From Tetrahymena elliotti 4EA (taxonomy: Eukaryota; Ciliophora; Oligohymenophorea; Hymenostomatida; Tetrahymenidae): a stretch of DNA of 64,000 nt. The notes beneath the pieces are model-generated. The model worked only from the letters and a program-made list of their open reading frames with translations. It was not told where the DNA came from and ran no database searches. The stretch is taken from positions 686,101 to 750,100 of the forward strand of contig JH720336.1 in NCBI GenBank assembly GCA_000231825.2, read 5' to 3'. Position numbers and translations under genes: made by a program. Below, piece by piece: positions 13,801 to 25,869 of this stretch (position 1 is its first letter; the number at the start of each line of letters is the position of its first letter).

Positions 13801-16556
13801 AAATTAAAAATGAGTAAATTATAAATCATTACATTTTAATTGATTGTTAGCTTAAAAAAAGAAATTAAATAAAGAAAAAATTATTTATGATATTTATTAT
13901 TATTAAAAGTTTAAAATTAATTTTTTAATTAATTAAAATAGAATGAATAGCTTTTTTTATGGTAACCCATATGAAGAAGATCCCTATTTACCAAAAATAA
14001 TACCTATGGAGAGTCAGAATATAAATAAAGGAGTCGATTTTAGGTCTTGTACATTTAAGCTTACTGCTGATAAGGAAAGTACTTTTAGACAGGCTCTATT
14101 AAATGAAATTCCTGATAATCCATTCATTTACACATTTGAAGCATCATTTTATGGAACTTAAATTTAGTATTTTAAAAATCACTTTTCTATTGATGATTTC
14201 AAAAATTTAGGAAGAGATGTTATTAAAGGATTCTATCGTTCTGTTAAGTAAGAAGTTGAGGAAGAAATTAGAATTTATAGTTTATAAGAGCTTAAGAGCA
14301 AAAGTAATTTAAATTTAAAAGAATGTAATGATTAAGCAAATCAAATCGCTGATACTTCCAAAAGCTATAAATAAATGCTTCAAGCTTAGATTGATATTTA
14401 AGGTGGATAAAATGAAGGTGATAATAATGGTTCAGATAGTAACCCATCTGAGGATGAATTAAGTAAATAAGAACTTAAAAGCTTAAACAAGCAAAGTTCC
14501 AAAAAGATAATTAAAAAACTTTCAGGTTCATCAAATTTATCAAAAGGAGATAACTTAATCAGGCAAAATTCTAGTTAGTAAAATAAGAGATTAATAAAAA
14601 CTTGCTAAGAAGATAAAATTTCTTTAGCTGGGTTAACAACTGTAGAAACCTCATCCACTAAAGTCTCTTCGTCAAAAAAAATAGTAAGAAAATATTTTTT
14701 TAATATATCAAATATTTTTAATTCTTTATTATTCACTATTTAATTCAATCAATTTCCAAAAATTTTTAGTTTTCAGGAAAATTTTTAATTCAAAATTTAA
14801 AAATAAATCATTAAAATATTTATTTTAGAAATTGGTTGAAATGTTAAAGAATAGTAAATAAATACAAATTATTTTTTTGTGTTTAATAATTTATATTAAT
14901 CAATTTCATAATTTGATATAGGTACTACTCTACAGTGACTAAGGAGTTTAAACAGAAAGTAGTTTTGATTTTTCAAAGTTGCAAAAATTTAGTAATCAAA
15001 AAGAGTTTTTTCAAAACATACACAATAAAAAATGCTATACATTTGAAGATTAATAAAATTATGGGTAATATTAATCTTAGTAAGAGCATGAAATAAATGG
15101 TGAAGATTAGTAAATGAGCTAATTTAAGAATAAGTTTATAAATTAAGCATTGCAGCAAAGAAAGGTTAGCACGAATCACATTTAAGATTAAGAAATAAAT
15201 GATCAAAGGCCAAAAACTTCAAATTTGACTGGTGGCAGATAAAATTATGGGGGAAGGAATGTTTCTTTAAGTTTTCATTCAAAGGAATTAAGTAACTCTG
15301 AAAAAAAGAGCAGCAACTTATTAAATAGTAACTCTAGCTTGAATGAAACTTAGATATTCTAAAAAAGAGTGTAATCTTTTCATTCTACTAGTGTTGGTTT
15401 CTATTAAAATAGTTAATAAAAAAACCCTCTAAATGTTAATCATGGAATGAAAATAATAAGTTACAACAACACTCAGATTCCTTAAAACTAATTATTCTTA
15501 AATATTTAAACTGCTATGCAAAACAGGCCTTTAGGTAATAGACTATTTATATCAGGAGTAAAATATTCTAGAGACAATTCTAAATATAAAAATTTAAATA
15601 GTGATTCAGTATATAAAGCATCTAATAACTCGAATTTAAAGAATAGAAAACATCAAGAAGTTCAGACATAAATTTCAATACCTATAATATTAAATATACA
15701 TTAATCTAGTTAATAGTAATAATGGTAATAACAAATGATTTAATAACTGTAACCATATTCTTAATCCAACATCTTAAATGATATTCAAAATTAATAAACA
15801 AATTACCATAAAACAAAATAAAATTAGTTACAACAATAACAACAACAACAACAATAATAATAAGAATAGGGTTCACTTAATTAAATTTGTATGTAAACAT
15901 ACAATAAAAATCATTTAAATGGGTTCTCACCTAAAAAGAAATAATATATTCTCTGCATCTAAAAAAAAGATCCTCGTTCTAAAAGTCCATAATTGAGACA
16001 GCCAGTTGAGAAAAGGATTTTAAATAGTCCTATTCAATAAAATAACTTGTTTAAGAATATGAATTAGAAGTTAGGCAGAGAAATAATTCATTCACCAGTA
16101 ATCAAAATGTATAAAAACATAAGTAATTAAAATAGTAATTTAAATAGCTCTACTAATTATCAATAAAACAATTCAAATATGTATGATTCTCTCAATTAAT
16201 CATTATATGGAAGTGTTTTAGATAGAAACAAAAGTTTTAGCAACAATCAAAGTAATAATGCTGTTTATCAGTATATTAATTAGTCTTCAACAGTACAAAA
16301 AGATCATAGAAGCAATAGTCTAAATACAACCTCATATTCAAGTAAAGCAAAACAACATAGTTCATAAAAAGCAAATATCTTAAGTTAAAATAGCATCTTA
16401 TTTACTGAATAGGCATCTGTAGATTACATTAACAATCTTTAAATGAATCTCTAAATTAGGTAGTGCTCTCCATATAAAAGCCCCTAAAAGCAACATAGAT
16501 CTAATTCAAGAAAAGATTACAAATACACAATAACAGAACCAAACTAATAAATCTGA
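10816..16556 (+). CDS. Cytosolic carboxypeptidase (M14, CCP/AGBL type)
   Basis: Predicted to remove C-terminal or side-chain glutamates from tubulin, as the CCP/AGBL family does, and so act on cilia and cortical microtubules. Ten exons (10816-10828, 10887-11064, 11149-11215, 11322-11894, 11998-12126, 12580-13029, 13095-13328, 13389-13489, 13942-14683, 14922-16556) give 1,373 residues. The CCP-specific N-domain is clear (FESGNL near 267-272, then [20 protein letters not shown] after 284). Zinc ligands are H480 and E483 in RQHPGET, and H577 in DFHGHS; the catalytic Glu is E648 in [15 protein letters not shown] and DLNRQW are also present. From about residue 700 onward the chain is Ser/Asn/Gln-rich with poly-Gln tracts and no domain, an extension not typical of the family core. 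The first exon is only 13 nt, so the exact start is the least certain part. Confidence 0.93.
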
Positions 16557-17286
16557 TAAAAAACTATCATCTAAAAATAAATTTATAATATTTGTAAATA
16601 CTCTCTATTCTTACTAAATAAATTAATTTTCATTTTTTACCATTTGTGTTTAGTTTAAAATATGTCCTATGAATTAATATTTACTAAAAAACTAATCATT
16701 AATCTCAATAATGTAAATTTACCTTTAACTTTCTATTTGAGCAATAATAAAAATTGGTAAATTTATTATGCTCCATTACTTAACATTGAATTCCTGCAAT
16801 ATTAAATTAAATCATACAAAATCAGAAATCTAGTTTGATTCATTTAGGAATGATCCCATATTAATACAATTCCTAATTCGATATTCTCAATAAAAATCTT
16901 ACATTTTAAAATTGAATTTAATATTTTTAAACTTTATTGCAAATTCCTAAAAATTCAAACAAATCTATTTTATTTAAAAAATAAGATATTATTTTTAATC
17001 ATTCCAAAAGCAAATGCTAATAAAAAAGAAATAACTATTCATATTGAACAAAAAAAGATTCATTGATTTATTAATTAATAGTTTTCTTTGTTTATTCATT
17101 CATCATTTTTATTAAAAAGTAGACTATTAAAATTTGGTTTACTAGAGAAATAAATAATTTTTATTTGAATTATAGATGAAACATTTTAAAATTATTAAAT
17201 TCAATAAAATACAGAGCTAGTTAATGAATACAAATAAGTATAAAATATTTTTTTAATAATTTTTTAGGTTTTAAAAGATTAATCCT
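16557..17286. other. Convergent intergenic region
   Basis: About 730 nt of AT-rich DNA between the stop codons of two converging genes. It must hold both 3' ends; no other feature is visible. Confidence 0.6.
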
Positions 17287-17916
17287 TCATTTAGGATGAC
17301 GGTCAGAAGCAATGTAAGCAGCAATTTCAGGAATGGAAGAAATTCTTTCAATAATAGGATCGAAAACAGGAGCAAATTCAGCATAGATATCTTTAACAAG
17401 ATCCCAATTGTAACTTGATTTGAAGCCTTTGTTGATACTTAAGAAGTAAATATCAGCAACAGTGAAGTAACCAAGCAAATATTCCTTTTGTCCAATAAAT
17501 TTGGCTAAATATCTATACTTAGGAACAATATTATCTAAAACATATTACTTCTTTTCTTCATCAGTTGGCTTTAAACTGCCATAATAATTGAAAGAAGATT
17601 CCTCATCGAAAAAGCTTCTAAGGGATTTAACAACATATTTATCATCCCCCTTACCTAACCATTCAGGTTTACCATATTTTTCAGATAAATAATCAAAAAT
17701 AGCAACAAATTCGGTCAATTTGAAATCACCATCAATCAAGTATGGAAGATTAGGAAAGTCTAAACCCAAACTAAACTTATCTTACTTGAACCATTTATCA
17801 TCTTCAACGTATCTAACATCGTTATAAGGGGTCTTAGTAAGTTCTAATAAGTATCTAGCAGGTTGAGCTTTACCATAGCCATCCCAATAGCCAAGAGTCA
17901 CTTTTTTATCAGCCAT
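17287..17916 (-). CDS. Glutathione S-transferase, Mu-like
   Basis: Soluble cytosolic enzyme that conjugates glutathione to electrophiles. A single exon encodes 209 residues, close to the usual 215-220 of Mu-class enzymes. The N-terminal thioredoxin fold is plain: [19 protein letters not shown] (residues 8-26) matches the Mu signature, with the catalytic Tyr at Y10. [10 protein letters not shown] (54-63) carries the cis-proline, followed by an all-helical C-terminal domain. One oddity: the segment that normally reads T-Q-S-N-A-I, whose Ser binds the glutathione gamma-glutamyl group, reads T-E-F-V-A-I here (68-73), so Ser is replaced by Phe70. This may lower glutathione affinity or indicate a specialised paralogue. 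No introns. Confidence 0.95.
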
Positions 17917-19283
17917 TTTAGTTGAGTTTATTTTTATTAATTTTGTAAAAATTGGATATTTATTTAATTAATTAATTATCAGAAAAGATAGCTAGGTTTA
18001 TTCATGTTTTTAATCTAAAATGAAATAATTCTGGAAACCTTCCTTATCCTTAAATAAAAAAATTCAAAATCTTTTGTTAAGATTTTGTCAATAATATTTG
18101 ATTATAAGGTCTTTGTTTTTTAATTAAATCTTTTAAAAGTTTTATTCTATCAGCATTTATTTATCAAAATCAGTAAAATTTGAATTTGTATTTAATTAAA
18201 ATTTTTTTGTATTTTTTAGCTCCTCAAAACAGAAAATATTCTTCTGGAGTTGTTCTTTTTAATAGAGAAATGTAACCAAATTGACTTCACTTTATTTTTA
18301 GTATAAAAGATTTATTTTTGTAACAAGTTAATAAATCAAGTTCAAAAAATTAGCTGCTTTGAATGTAATCAAATTAATACTAATCTTATTTTTTTTCATT
18401 TTTTTCTGAAGTAGCCAATAAATTTTATACTTTAATTTAAGGAAGAATTTTTCTTAAGAATTTATTAAAAATATGTTCTTAACATTTCTCTGTTTCTTCT
18501 ATTTGAGCTACAATTAGAAAATTCCTAACTTAGCTTAAGTTTATAAATGAGTTAAAATTAGCGCCCTAGAAAGCAAAATTTAAATTAATATAATTTATTT
18601 ATCTTCACTTCAAGTCTAATTATTTTTAATCTTTGAAAAGTATTATTTTTTTATTTTTAACCAAAGACTTTATATATTTTCTTCAACAATAAATTTTATT
18701 AGCAATAGAAATTAATTTTTCTGACCATAATTTTAATTCAAATAATAAAAATATTAAGATTTCATTTAAAATGAATTTATGACAATTTCTATATATTATT
18801 TTGAGATACCTATCACTTCTGGAGTTATCAAATTAAGGTACCCAAGAATTTTCATTTAATTTTGAATGAGAAATTGTAGATATCTGTACATTTAATTTCT
18901 CCAAATATAAAAATATCCCATGTTATTTATTAGTAAACTTACTTATAATTCCTCATAAGATTTAATTCAAATATTTTAAAGAAAGAGTAAATCAATATTT
19001 AATTTTGAATTTGAAAGATAAGATAATTTTTGTATTGAAAAGTTTTTAGATTAAATTAAAATAGTACTATTTAATTAAAGATATTACACAAATTTTAAGT
19101 ATAAACACATTGAAATAATTTATTTAATAGTTTTTTTATAAGGAAAGATAGTATTGAATAATCATAAATATATTTATTTTCATTTGAAATTATTTAATTT
19201 ATAGAAATAATTCTTCTTAATTGAATACTTTTATTAAAAACAGATGATTTTGATATTGAAATTGAAAAGAGGTAGATAGATTA
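17917..19283. other. Intergenic region, 1.4 kb
   Basis: AT-rich spacer between two genes on the minus strand: promoter side of the glutathione S-transferase and 3' side of the next gene. No supported frame or structured element. Confidence 0.55.
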
Positions 19284-20729
19284 TCAGATAACTTCGAAAT
19301 GACTATTTTCTTCAACTCTCGAGTTATCCCAGCTATTTAATTCTCCAACATTAAAGAAGCTCTCTTCTCTTTAAGAAGAAACTCTCTTAATAAATTTTAC
19401 TTTTGAAGGAGAATAACCAAGACCAGTTGAATTTAAATTATTCTGACTGTTTATATTAATTTAATTTTTGTTAATTGATAATGAACGGCCTTCAACATTC
19501 ATAATTCTAGCTGTACCAGGTCTATTTTATATATTATGAGAAATATCTGGAGATATATTTTATCTTTGTGTATTTAATTTGTTAATGCTTATGTCTTAGT
19601 TGGATTTTTAAAGTGATGTTGATGGTCTTTAATTAATTTATATTTAAGAAACATTTAATGTGATACTTTATTATGGTTTAATTAATTATTATTATTAGTT
19701 TTATTATTTTAATTTAGGCGAAATAGTATTACAATTTTTACATTATTATTAATTTTATCTATTATTTATTTAATCAATTGCTGATGCTTAATAAGAATTA
19801 ATTCTTTTACTTGGTGAACAGCTACAAGTTTTCTTGATTATTAAATTAATGTTACTTGTTTATTCGTTCAATAACTAGCTCTTCTAAATGTATTATTGCC
19901 TTTGATAATTACAAAACTCACTGAAGCTCATGAAACTTGTAATTTATCCATTCTATTCTGAAGGTGTATGATTTTTACTCTAATTAGTTATATTACCTTC
20001 TCTATTAGTTCCTTCGCTTGTTTTACAAGTTTCTCCTAAACTCATTTAATTATTTTTATTTTTATTTTTCTTTCTTTTAGGCTAATCTGTTTGAGATTTT
20101 CCTTCAGTCTAAACAGTATTTTTTTCTATATAATTATCTTATTAGATGCCTTCAAAAAATTCAGTATTTCTATGATTTAATCTCCCATTTATCTAAGGAA
20201 TTTGTTCCTTCTTTAAAAAATTTTTCATTATTAAGTTACTTTGCTGTGTATATTTTTTTCTTAAAGAAGGATTAGATATATGTCTTATTTTTTTTGATAA
20301 TATATCACTATCACCATATTAATTTTCATTATTTTCATCTACTTCTATTTAATTTAACTAGCTAATATTCTTTAAACATGGAGTTTCATTAGCCTCTGAC
20401 GGTAAAATATTAGTAAATGAAGACAAATTTATAAAATTTAAATCCTCTTCAATCTTATCTTGACTTTTATTTTAACAAATTACTTTAGATGTGTTATCAT
20501 CAAATAAGCTATTCTAGCAATTATTTAATACTTTTCCACTTTAATCAGGAGCTGTTGTTGCTATACTATTTGTCTAGCTTACTAACCTTGTGCATATCAC
20601 AGATTAAGTTCCTAATTTTTTATTTTAAAATAAATATTTAAAACTTTTATAGTATTTTTTAACCTTAAAATATTTATTGTAAGTACTTTTTATTTTTTTT
20701 TAAGTTTTTAATTTGTTTCTTTAAATCAT
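19284..20729 (-). CDS. Hypothetical Ser/Asn/Gln-rich hydrophilic protein
   Basis: No family recognised. One uninterrupted frame of 482 codons, ending at TGA (19286-19284), encodes 481 residues. It is hydrophilic throughout, rich in Ser, Asn, Gln and Lys, with a basic run (QPKRKKNKNKNN) and scattered cysteines, but no membrane segment or known domain, which suggests a largely disordered protein. Codon use looks like the neighbouring real genes from about residue 40 on. The first 40 residues are so Lys/Asn/Tyr-rich that they may be misread leader DNA or replaced by an unseen 5' exon; the ATG at 20729 is simply the furthest in-frame one. This start would sit only 8 nt from a frame reading the other way. 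Confidence 0.65.
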
Positions 20730-20736
20730 TAAATAG

Positions 20737-21945
20737 GAATTATTTCAGAAAACTAAAAAAATTTTGAAGAAAGAACATGAGAAGCTAAAAAAGAAATATT
20801 ATATAGAATAACTAAATAGTTTTCATAATTACTTTATATAGCTCTTGCTGTTTTGTGACCCTGATTTTAATATTATTCTCTAGACTAAATTCTTTTAACT
20901 TAAATAATATTTAGATTAGATACTTGCTTTTATGCATGCTAGATTTAACCTAATGATTATTTAATAACCCGATTTAAGACTGGCTAAGAGGGTATATTCT
21001 TTAGAATAGTTTTTAATTTAGGCTGCTAACCTGAGGACTAAACAGAGCGAGAATTATGAGAAGCTAATTAGTTCCTATAACTATTTGTTTGGTATGTATT
21101 TTATATTTAAAAATTAGTGTTATTATTATTATTACAATTCAATAAAAAACTTTGATAGTCTGCAAAGACTTTAAATTTGTTGTCTTGAAAGTCTTAGCTA
21201 TTTCTATTTAGATCTTAAAAATTGGTTTTTTATCTTATTTAGGTTTGGCTGATATTAGTTTATAGTATTGCATTACAATTAATCATGTTTATGGTATTCT
21301 AGTTGCTGCGATTTTCTTCAAATATCAAGCTGTTTATTTTTTTATTCCTTTCTTAACTTACTCTTAAAAGCTTTTCCTTAATTTCATGCATTTAATTCTT
21401 ATTTTTTTCATCTTGCTAAATGTTATTATTAATTTGCATTGCAAACAATTAGCGAATGTTCTTTTTTTGATTTTGTAAAATATGTAAAAGCTACGAGGGA
21501 GGTCTTTTCTATTTTTGTTGCTATAACTATTGAACAGATGGATCATTTATAATATTACTTTAACAAGGTTGAGTTTTGATGGGTGAAGTATAATCTCTAC
21601 TACTTAATTACTAAGAAATTTGTATCTATTCAATTGGTTTAATATTTTAGTTACTGCTTTATCTAACATTTGAAGCATTCCTGCTGTTACCTTATGAATT
21701 TATCATCAATCTTCCAAATTAATCTGAATGATTTTATTAGATTTAATCATTGTTTTACTGATAAAGAATCTATATTTTATTATTTTAATTATGATTATCT
21801 ATATTTTCTTTTATTTTCAAGGTCCATGCATTCAATATTCCTTGTTGAGTAGCCTTAGGTATTTATACATCGTTTTTTGCTCCACTTAAAATCATTTTGT
21901 TTTTAAGATAAGCGGAATCAGTAATTTATTTACTTGATATAATGA
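20737..21945 (+). pseudogene. Long frame broken by two TGA codons, possible decaying gene
   Basis: One reading frame runs 403 codons with only two internal TGA codons (21250-21252 and 21577-21579) before a third at 21943. The translation is protein-like: a helical, charged first part (residues 1-120, for example DLRLAKRVYSLEQFL), then aromatic and hydrophobic stretches, and a Gly/Ala/Val/Asp/Glu-start codon pattern at 21440-21570 (FVKYVKATREVFSIFVAI). No ATG lies in frame before 20930, so a start is missing. A 174-nt GT...AG intron (21092-21265) would remove the first TGA in phase. No plausible intron removes the second. It is either a live two-exon gene ending at 21579 with an unseen first exon, or a gene being lost. 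Family unknown. Confidence 0.45.
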
Positions 21946-22964
21946 CAAAAATTGAAAAACTAATTTTGTTAGATTTTTACAAATAATTGATAAATTATTT
22001 AATTAATTTACTCTTGTTTAGTAATGCAGTAATATTAACTTATTTCAATCCATCAGATAATAAATATCTTTAATCTTAATTGAATATTAAAAAAACTAAG
22101 AAGAAATAATAAATACGTTTAGATTAAATAATTTTTACAGCCATCAGTCCAATTACACATTTAAATATTTTTAATATTTAGTATTTTTTATTTCTTAATT
22201 AAATTAATCTCAACCATGAAATACAAATTAAACTATTCACTTAATTTATTCCAAATTTTAAAAGAAAAAATGTAAGCAAATTCTATTTATTATTTATATT
22301 TTAGCAAATTCAAAAATTTTTAGTTGTATTTTTAACTGATTTTGTTAATTTATCTATTTTTTTCTAAATTTTCAACTTAAATAAAAAAATATTGTAATAA
22401 AACTAGACTTTTGAAAATAACCCACTTTAAAGAATTACTTTTAATCTTTTAATCGTTAGTGATGGTATTAATTTGTTTTTGAGTAAAAACAAATGATCAT
22501 AAAGGTTTAATTTTTAAATATTATTTTAACCAAATATTTTTCATTAGAATTTCTTAAAAAATAAATTAAAAGTTTTAAGTTATATACCATTTTTTTAATT
22601 AATAAAATACAATACGAATACATAAAAATAAATGGGTAATTAATTTATTACAGGCATTTTGTATCAAGTATATTTCCTAAATTTAATTTTTACTACTGCT
22701 TTAATATAGATCATAAACTATTTTTACAATAAAAAAATTCCTTATCCTATATTAGTGATTAATATTTTGTAAATTAATTTCTTAATAATTATTTAAATCA
22801 CTCAAGTATGTTTAAACAATTTGTATTTTTTAATGAGTAAATACTAAAAAAAATAATTGTTTGTTTTATGCTATTGGAAAGAAATTAGCTCGTCTTTATG
22901 AAAGAGAAATGAAGAAAATAAAAATTAGCAAACAATTCAAATACTAGAAATAAATTACATTTAA
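21946..22964. other. Intergenic region, 1 kb
   Basis: AT-rich DNA between converging frames. Nothing I can support is visible. Confidence 0.5.
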
Positions 22965-24950
22965 TCAAAAAGTGATTGTTAATAGGATAAAGAGGAATAT
23001 ATTTAAAGTAAGTAAAATGTTATTATTATTTTGAGTTTAATCACTTTGTAAATTAAGCTATTTATCAACTGACTATTACAATAATGTTTGACACAAGTAG
23101 TAGGCACTAGATTAGTCAGAACAGGAAATACAAGTCCCTTCTAATTCAACAAAATACTAATCATCAGATACTTAGCATTTCGAACATTTTGTTGTTCCAC
23201 TTTAAACTTGTAAACAATTATTAGAAGTATATCCACATTTTTTAGTTGTAGAATCTAAGTAAAATCCTATCTAATTGTAACAAATTGCACAGTTAGTTGT
23301 TCCTTTCTCCCAAACTAAGCATCCAGATTTTTATTCATCAAATACATCACATGTACCATCAATTAAATATTTGCTATCTTTTGCCAAGCTTGTATTGCAA
23401 GTAATTTTTTTTGATGAATCTATTTCAAGAAAAGCACAGAAATCATCTTTTTAACATTATTATTTAACTCCAGTATCATCATAATAGTACTTATTGTGAA
23501 ATAGTTTGCATCCACCTGAATAATTAACATCAGCAGTAACCTATTCTAGACAATTTGCATCCTATTATATGCATTATCCTTCAACTAAAATATATTATGT
23601 ACTACTTTACTAAGTACAAAAAACACATTTAGATTCGTTATTCTTGAAAACTTTACAATTCTAATCTGTGTTTTTTTAGCAAGTCTTATCTCCTAGTAGT
23701 TAGTATCCTTATTCACATATTTAGCATGTAGTTTTGCTTAAAAAAGAATCACAATTAGGATTAGCACTTAAAGGTTCACATTTACTTTCAAATAAATTCA
23801 TAGACTGAGGACATTATACTATAGTCACTTCATCATCAGTACAAGAGCTTTTTGAGCAGTTACAAAGAGATTGATTTTTACAGGGTTTACATGTATTGTC
23901 ACTTGAATTATAATAAAATGTTTTCATACACTTAACACATTTCAAAGTGTTGTTTTGTATGACACAAGAAGAACAGTTAGGAACCTAATCGCTGCAACTC
24001 AAACAGTTACCAGAAACGTCTTGCAAAATGTTTGAATCTGAATTACAAGCTAAGCATTTAATCGAATCAGCCTAAACAGCACATCTTTAACAATTTTGTG
24101 GACAAGCCTAACAAGTTGAATTAACAGTGTTTAAATAATACCCTTCCATACATTTTGTACATGAAACTATAGAATCACTCTAAATACATGCAGCACAATT
24201 TTAGGTAGTGGTGTATAAATCACATTTTGTGCAAACTATTTTTTTTAAATTGATTGAATTAATATTGTTTCAATTCAGATTTATACTAAAATAATTGATG
24301 AAAAACCGATTAAATTTTTAATGTAATAATATTTGATATTTATTTAGCTGAATTTCTTATTTTGCGTTATTCAGTATTTTATTTGTATGAAGAAATGTGA
24401 GATATTTTTAAATTTAAAAAATGATGAAAAATATTAATTTACAGAAAGATTAATTGAGAAAAGAGTATCCTGTTGTACAAGTAGAACAAATATGCCCTGC
24501 TATACATGTTGTACAAGAAGAATCACAAGCAATACATTACTGTTATTCATTTAAATAATATCCATCTTAACATACCATGCATGATCCAAGAGTAAGATTT
24601 ATCACTTAGCAATTTGGAATATGCTAGCAAGTTCCTTCTATGAGAGAGCTATTATCTTAACAACTAGTGCAAATTAGACTCATTCCTACTTTTGGTTCTT
24701 AACATTGACTGCAGTACTTAGGGCAAGCTTTACACATGCTGTATCCATTATCTAATGATGCTAAATAATATCCACTTTTGCATGATGTTATTTTAAATGA
24801 TCCTTCTGGACAAATTCCATTTTAATCAACACAAGGAACACATCTTTAATTATTCCAATACCCATCTTCGCAAATATAAGTATGCGTTTAATATGTCTAT
24901 CCCTCTATTAACTTGAATATCGCAAAAATAAATACTAAAACTAATTTCAT
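22965..24950 (-). CDS. Cysteine-rich surface protein, probably GPI-anchored
   Basis: Two exons (24950-24443, 24235-22965) encode 592 residues. The start opens a signal peptide (MKLVLVFIFAIFKLIEG). Nearly the whole mature chain is paired cysteine motifs (CxxC spaced 10-20 residues, with typical phrases such as GYYLN, CTSC and CQACPQNC), the furin/growth-factor-receptor-like cysteine repeat that ciliates use in surface and immobilization-antigen-like proteins. The C-terminus is a polar Gln/Asn spacer followed by a short hydrophobic tail (ILLTLNIFLFILLTITF) ending right at TGA, with no charged cytosolic segment, as expected of a GPI-attachment signal. It probably acts on the cell or ciliary surface; ligand unknown. 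It stands alone rather than in a tandem antigen array. Confidence 0.85.
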
Positions 24951-25869
24951 TTTAATCAATATTTTAAAATTTTCAATTATTTTCTAAATTTTCGTTTTTA
25001 AATAATTTTTGGTTACTAAGAGAAATCATCTTCTAAATTAAAATCTTTGTTTAAAATTTAGAAAGCCAAAAAAAGAGTTTATCAAGCAAAAATGTATTAT
25101 GAAGATTTTTTTTTAGATATTTAATCTTAAAATTTACCTGTTATCACCACTATAAAAAAAATAAATATATATTATACATTTTAAAACAACCTCCCATCAT
25201 TCAAGTAAATCTAATTTAATAAAATTAGCATTTCCTTCATTAAAGAATATTATTATTAATATATTTTTATAATAAATAATGACTCGGTTTTAGAAGATTT
25301 TTCTTTTATTTAAGATCAAAAAAGCTTATTTTAATAAATCTATTTCAACTCAAATACTTAAAATATTAAATCATAAAACTGTTAAACTCATATATAGATT
25401 TTGCTTTTATGTGATAGAATACACTTATTAAACAAATTTTATTAAAATTTTTTACAATCGAAATAAACCAAATTAATTTCTAAATAATTTTATTTTCAAA
25501 TATAGTATTGCTTCATTATAAAGGTAGATTTTTTTAAGAAAATTTAAGATCTTTATTCATCTTTTAAAATTAATTTGTGCTTGATTTTTATTTAGATTAC
25601 CCATTATCTAACAATAGAATAATATAAAATTTAAAGTATTTTGAATCATAGTTTTAAATCATAAAATCTTTAATGTAGCTAGAAAATAATATAAAGCTTA
25701 AACTATTTTTATAAAAGTAAATCTGTTCTTAAATTAATAGGCTATATTATCCTTTATGTAAATATAAAATAATTCAAAATTTAAAGTATATTTCTATAAT
25801 TTTTTATTTAAAGTTAATTTTTTATAATAATTTGTTAAAAGTCTGAATTCATTATTTTTGTTTTTTTGA
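24951..25869. other. Intergenic region, 0.9 kb
   Basis: AT-rich spacer between two minus-strand genes, containing the promoter of the cysteine-rich protein. No supported frame. Confidence 0.5.

Noticed and set aside
12127..13941. Two introns of almost equal length (453 and 452 nt) in the carboxypeptidase gene as a possible duplicated element
   Set aside because: By eye their sequences do not align beyond AT-rich composition, so the equal length looks coincidental.
14973..15206. Minus-strand 77-codon hydrophobic frame
   Set aside because: Antisense to the Gln/Asn/Lys-rich last exon of the carboxypeptidase.
21250..21579. Selenoprotein reading of the two TGA codons
   Set aside because: Ciliates do make selenoproteins, but neither TGA sits in a redox-like context and I see no SECIS-like stem downstream. 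Decay or splicing is simpler.
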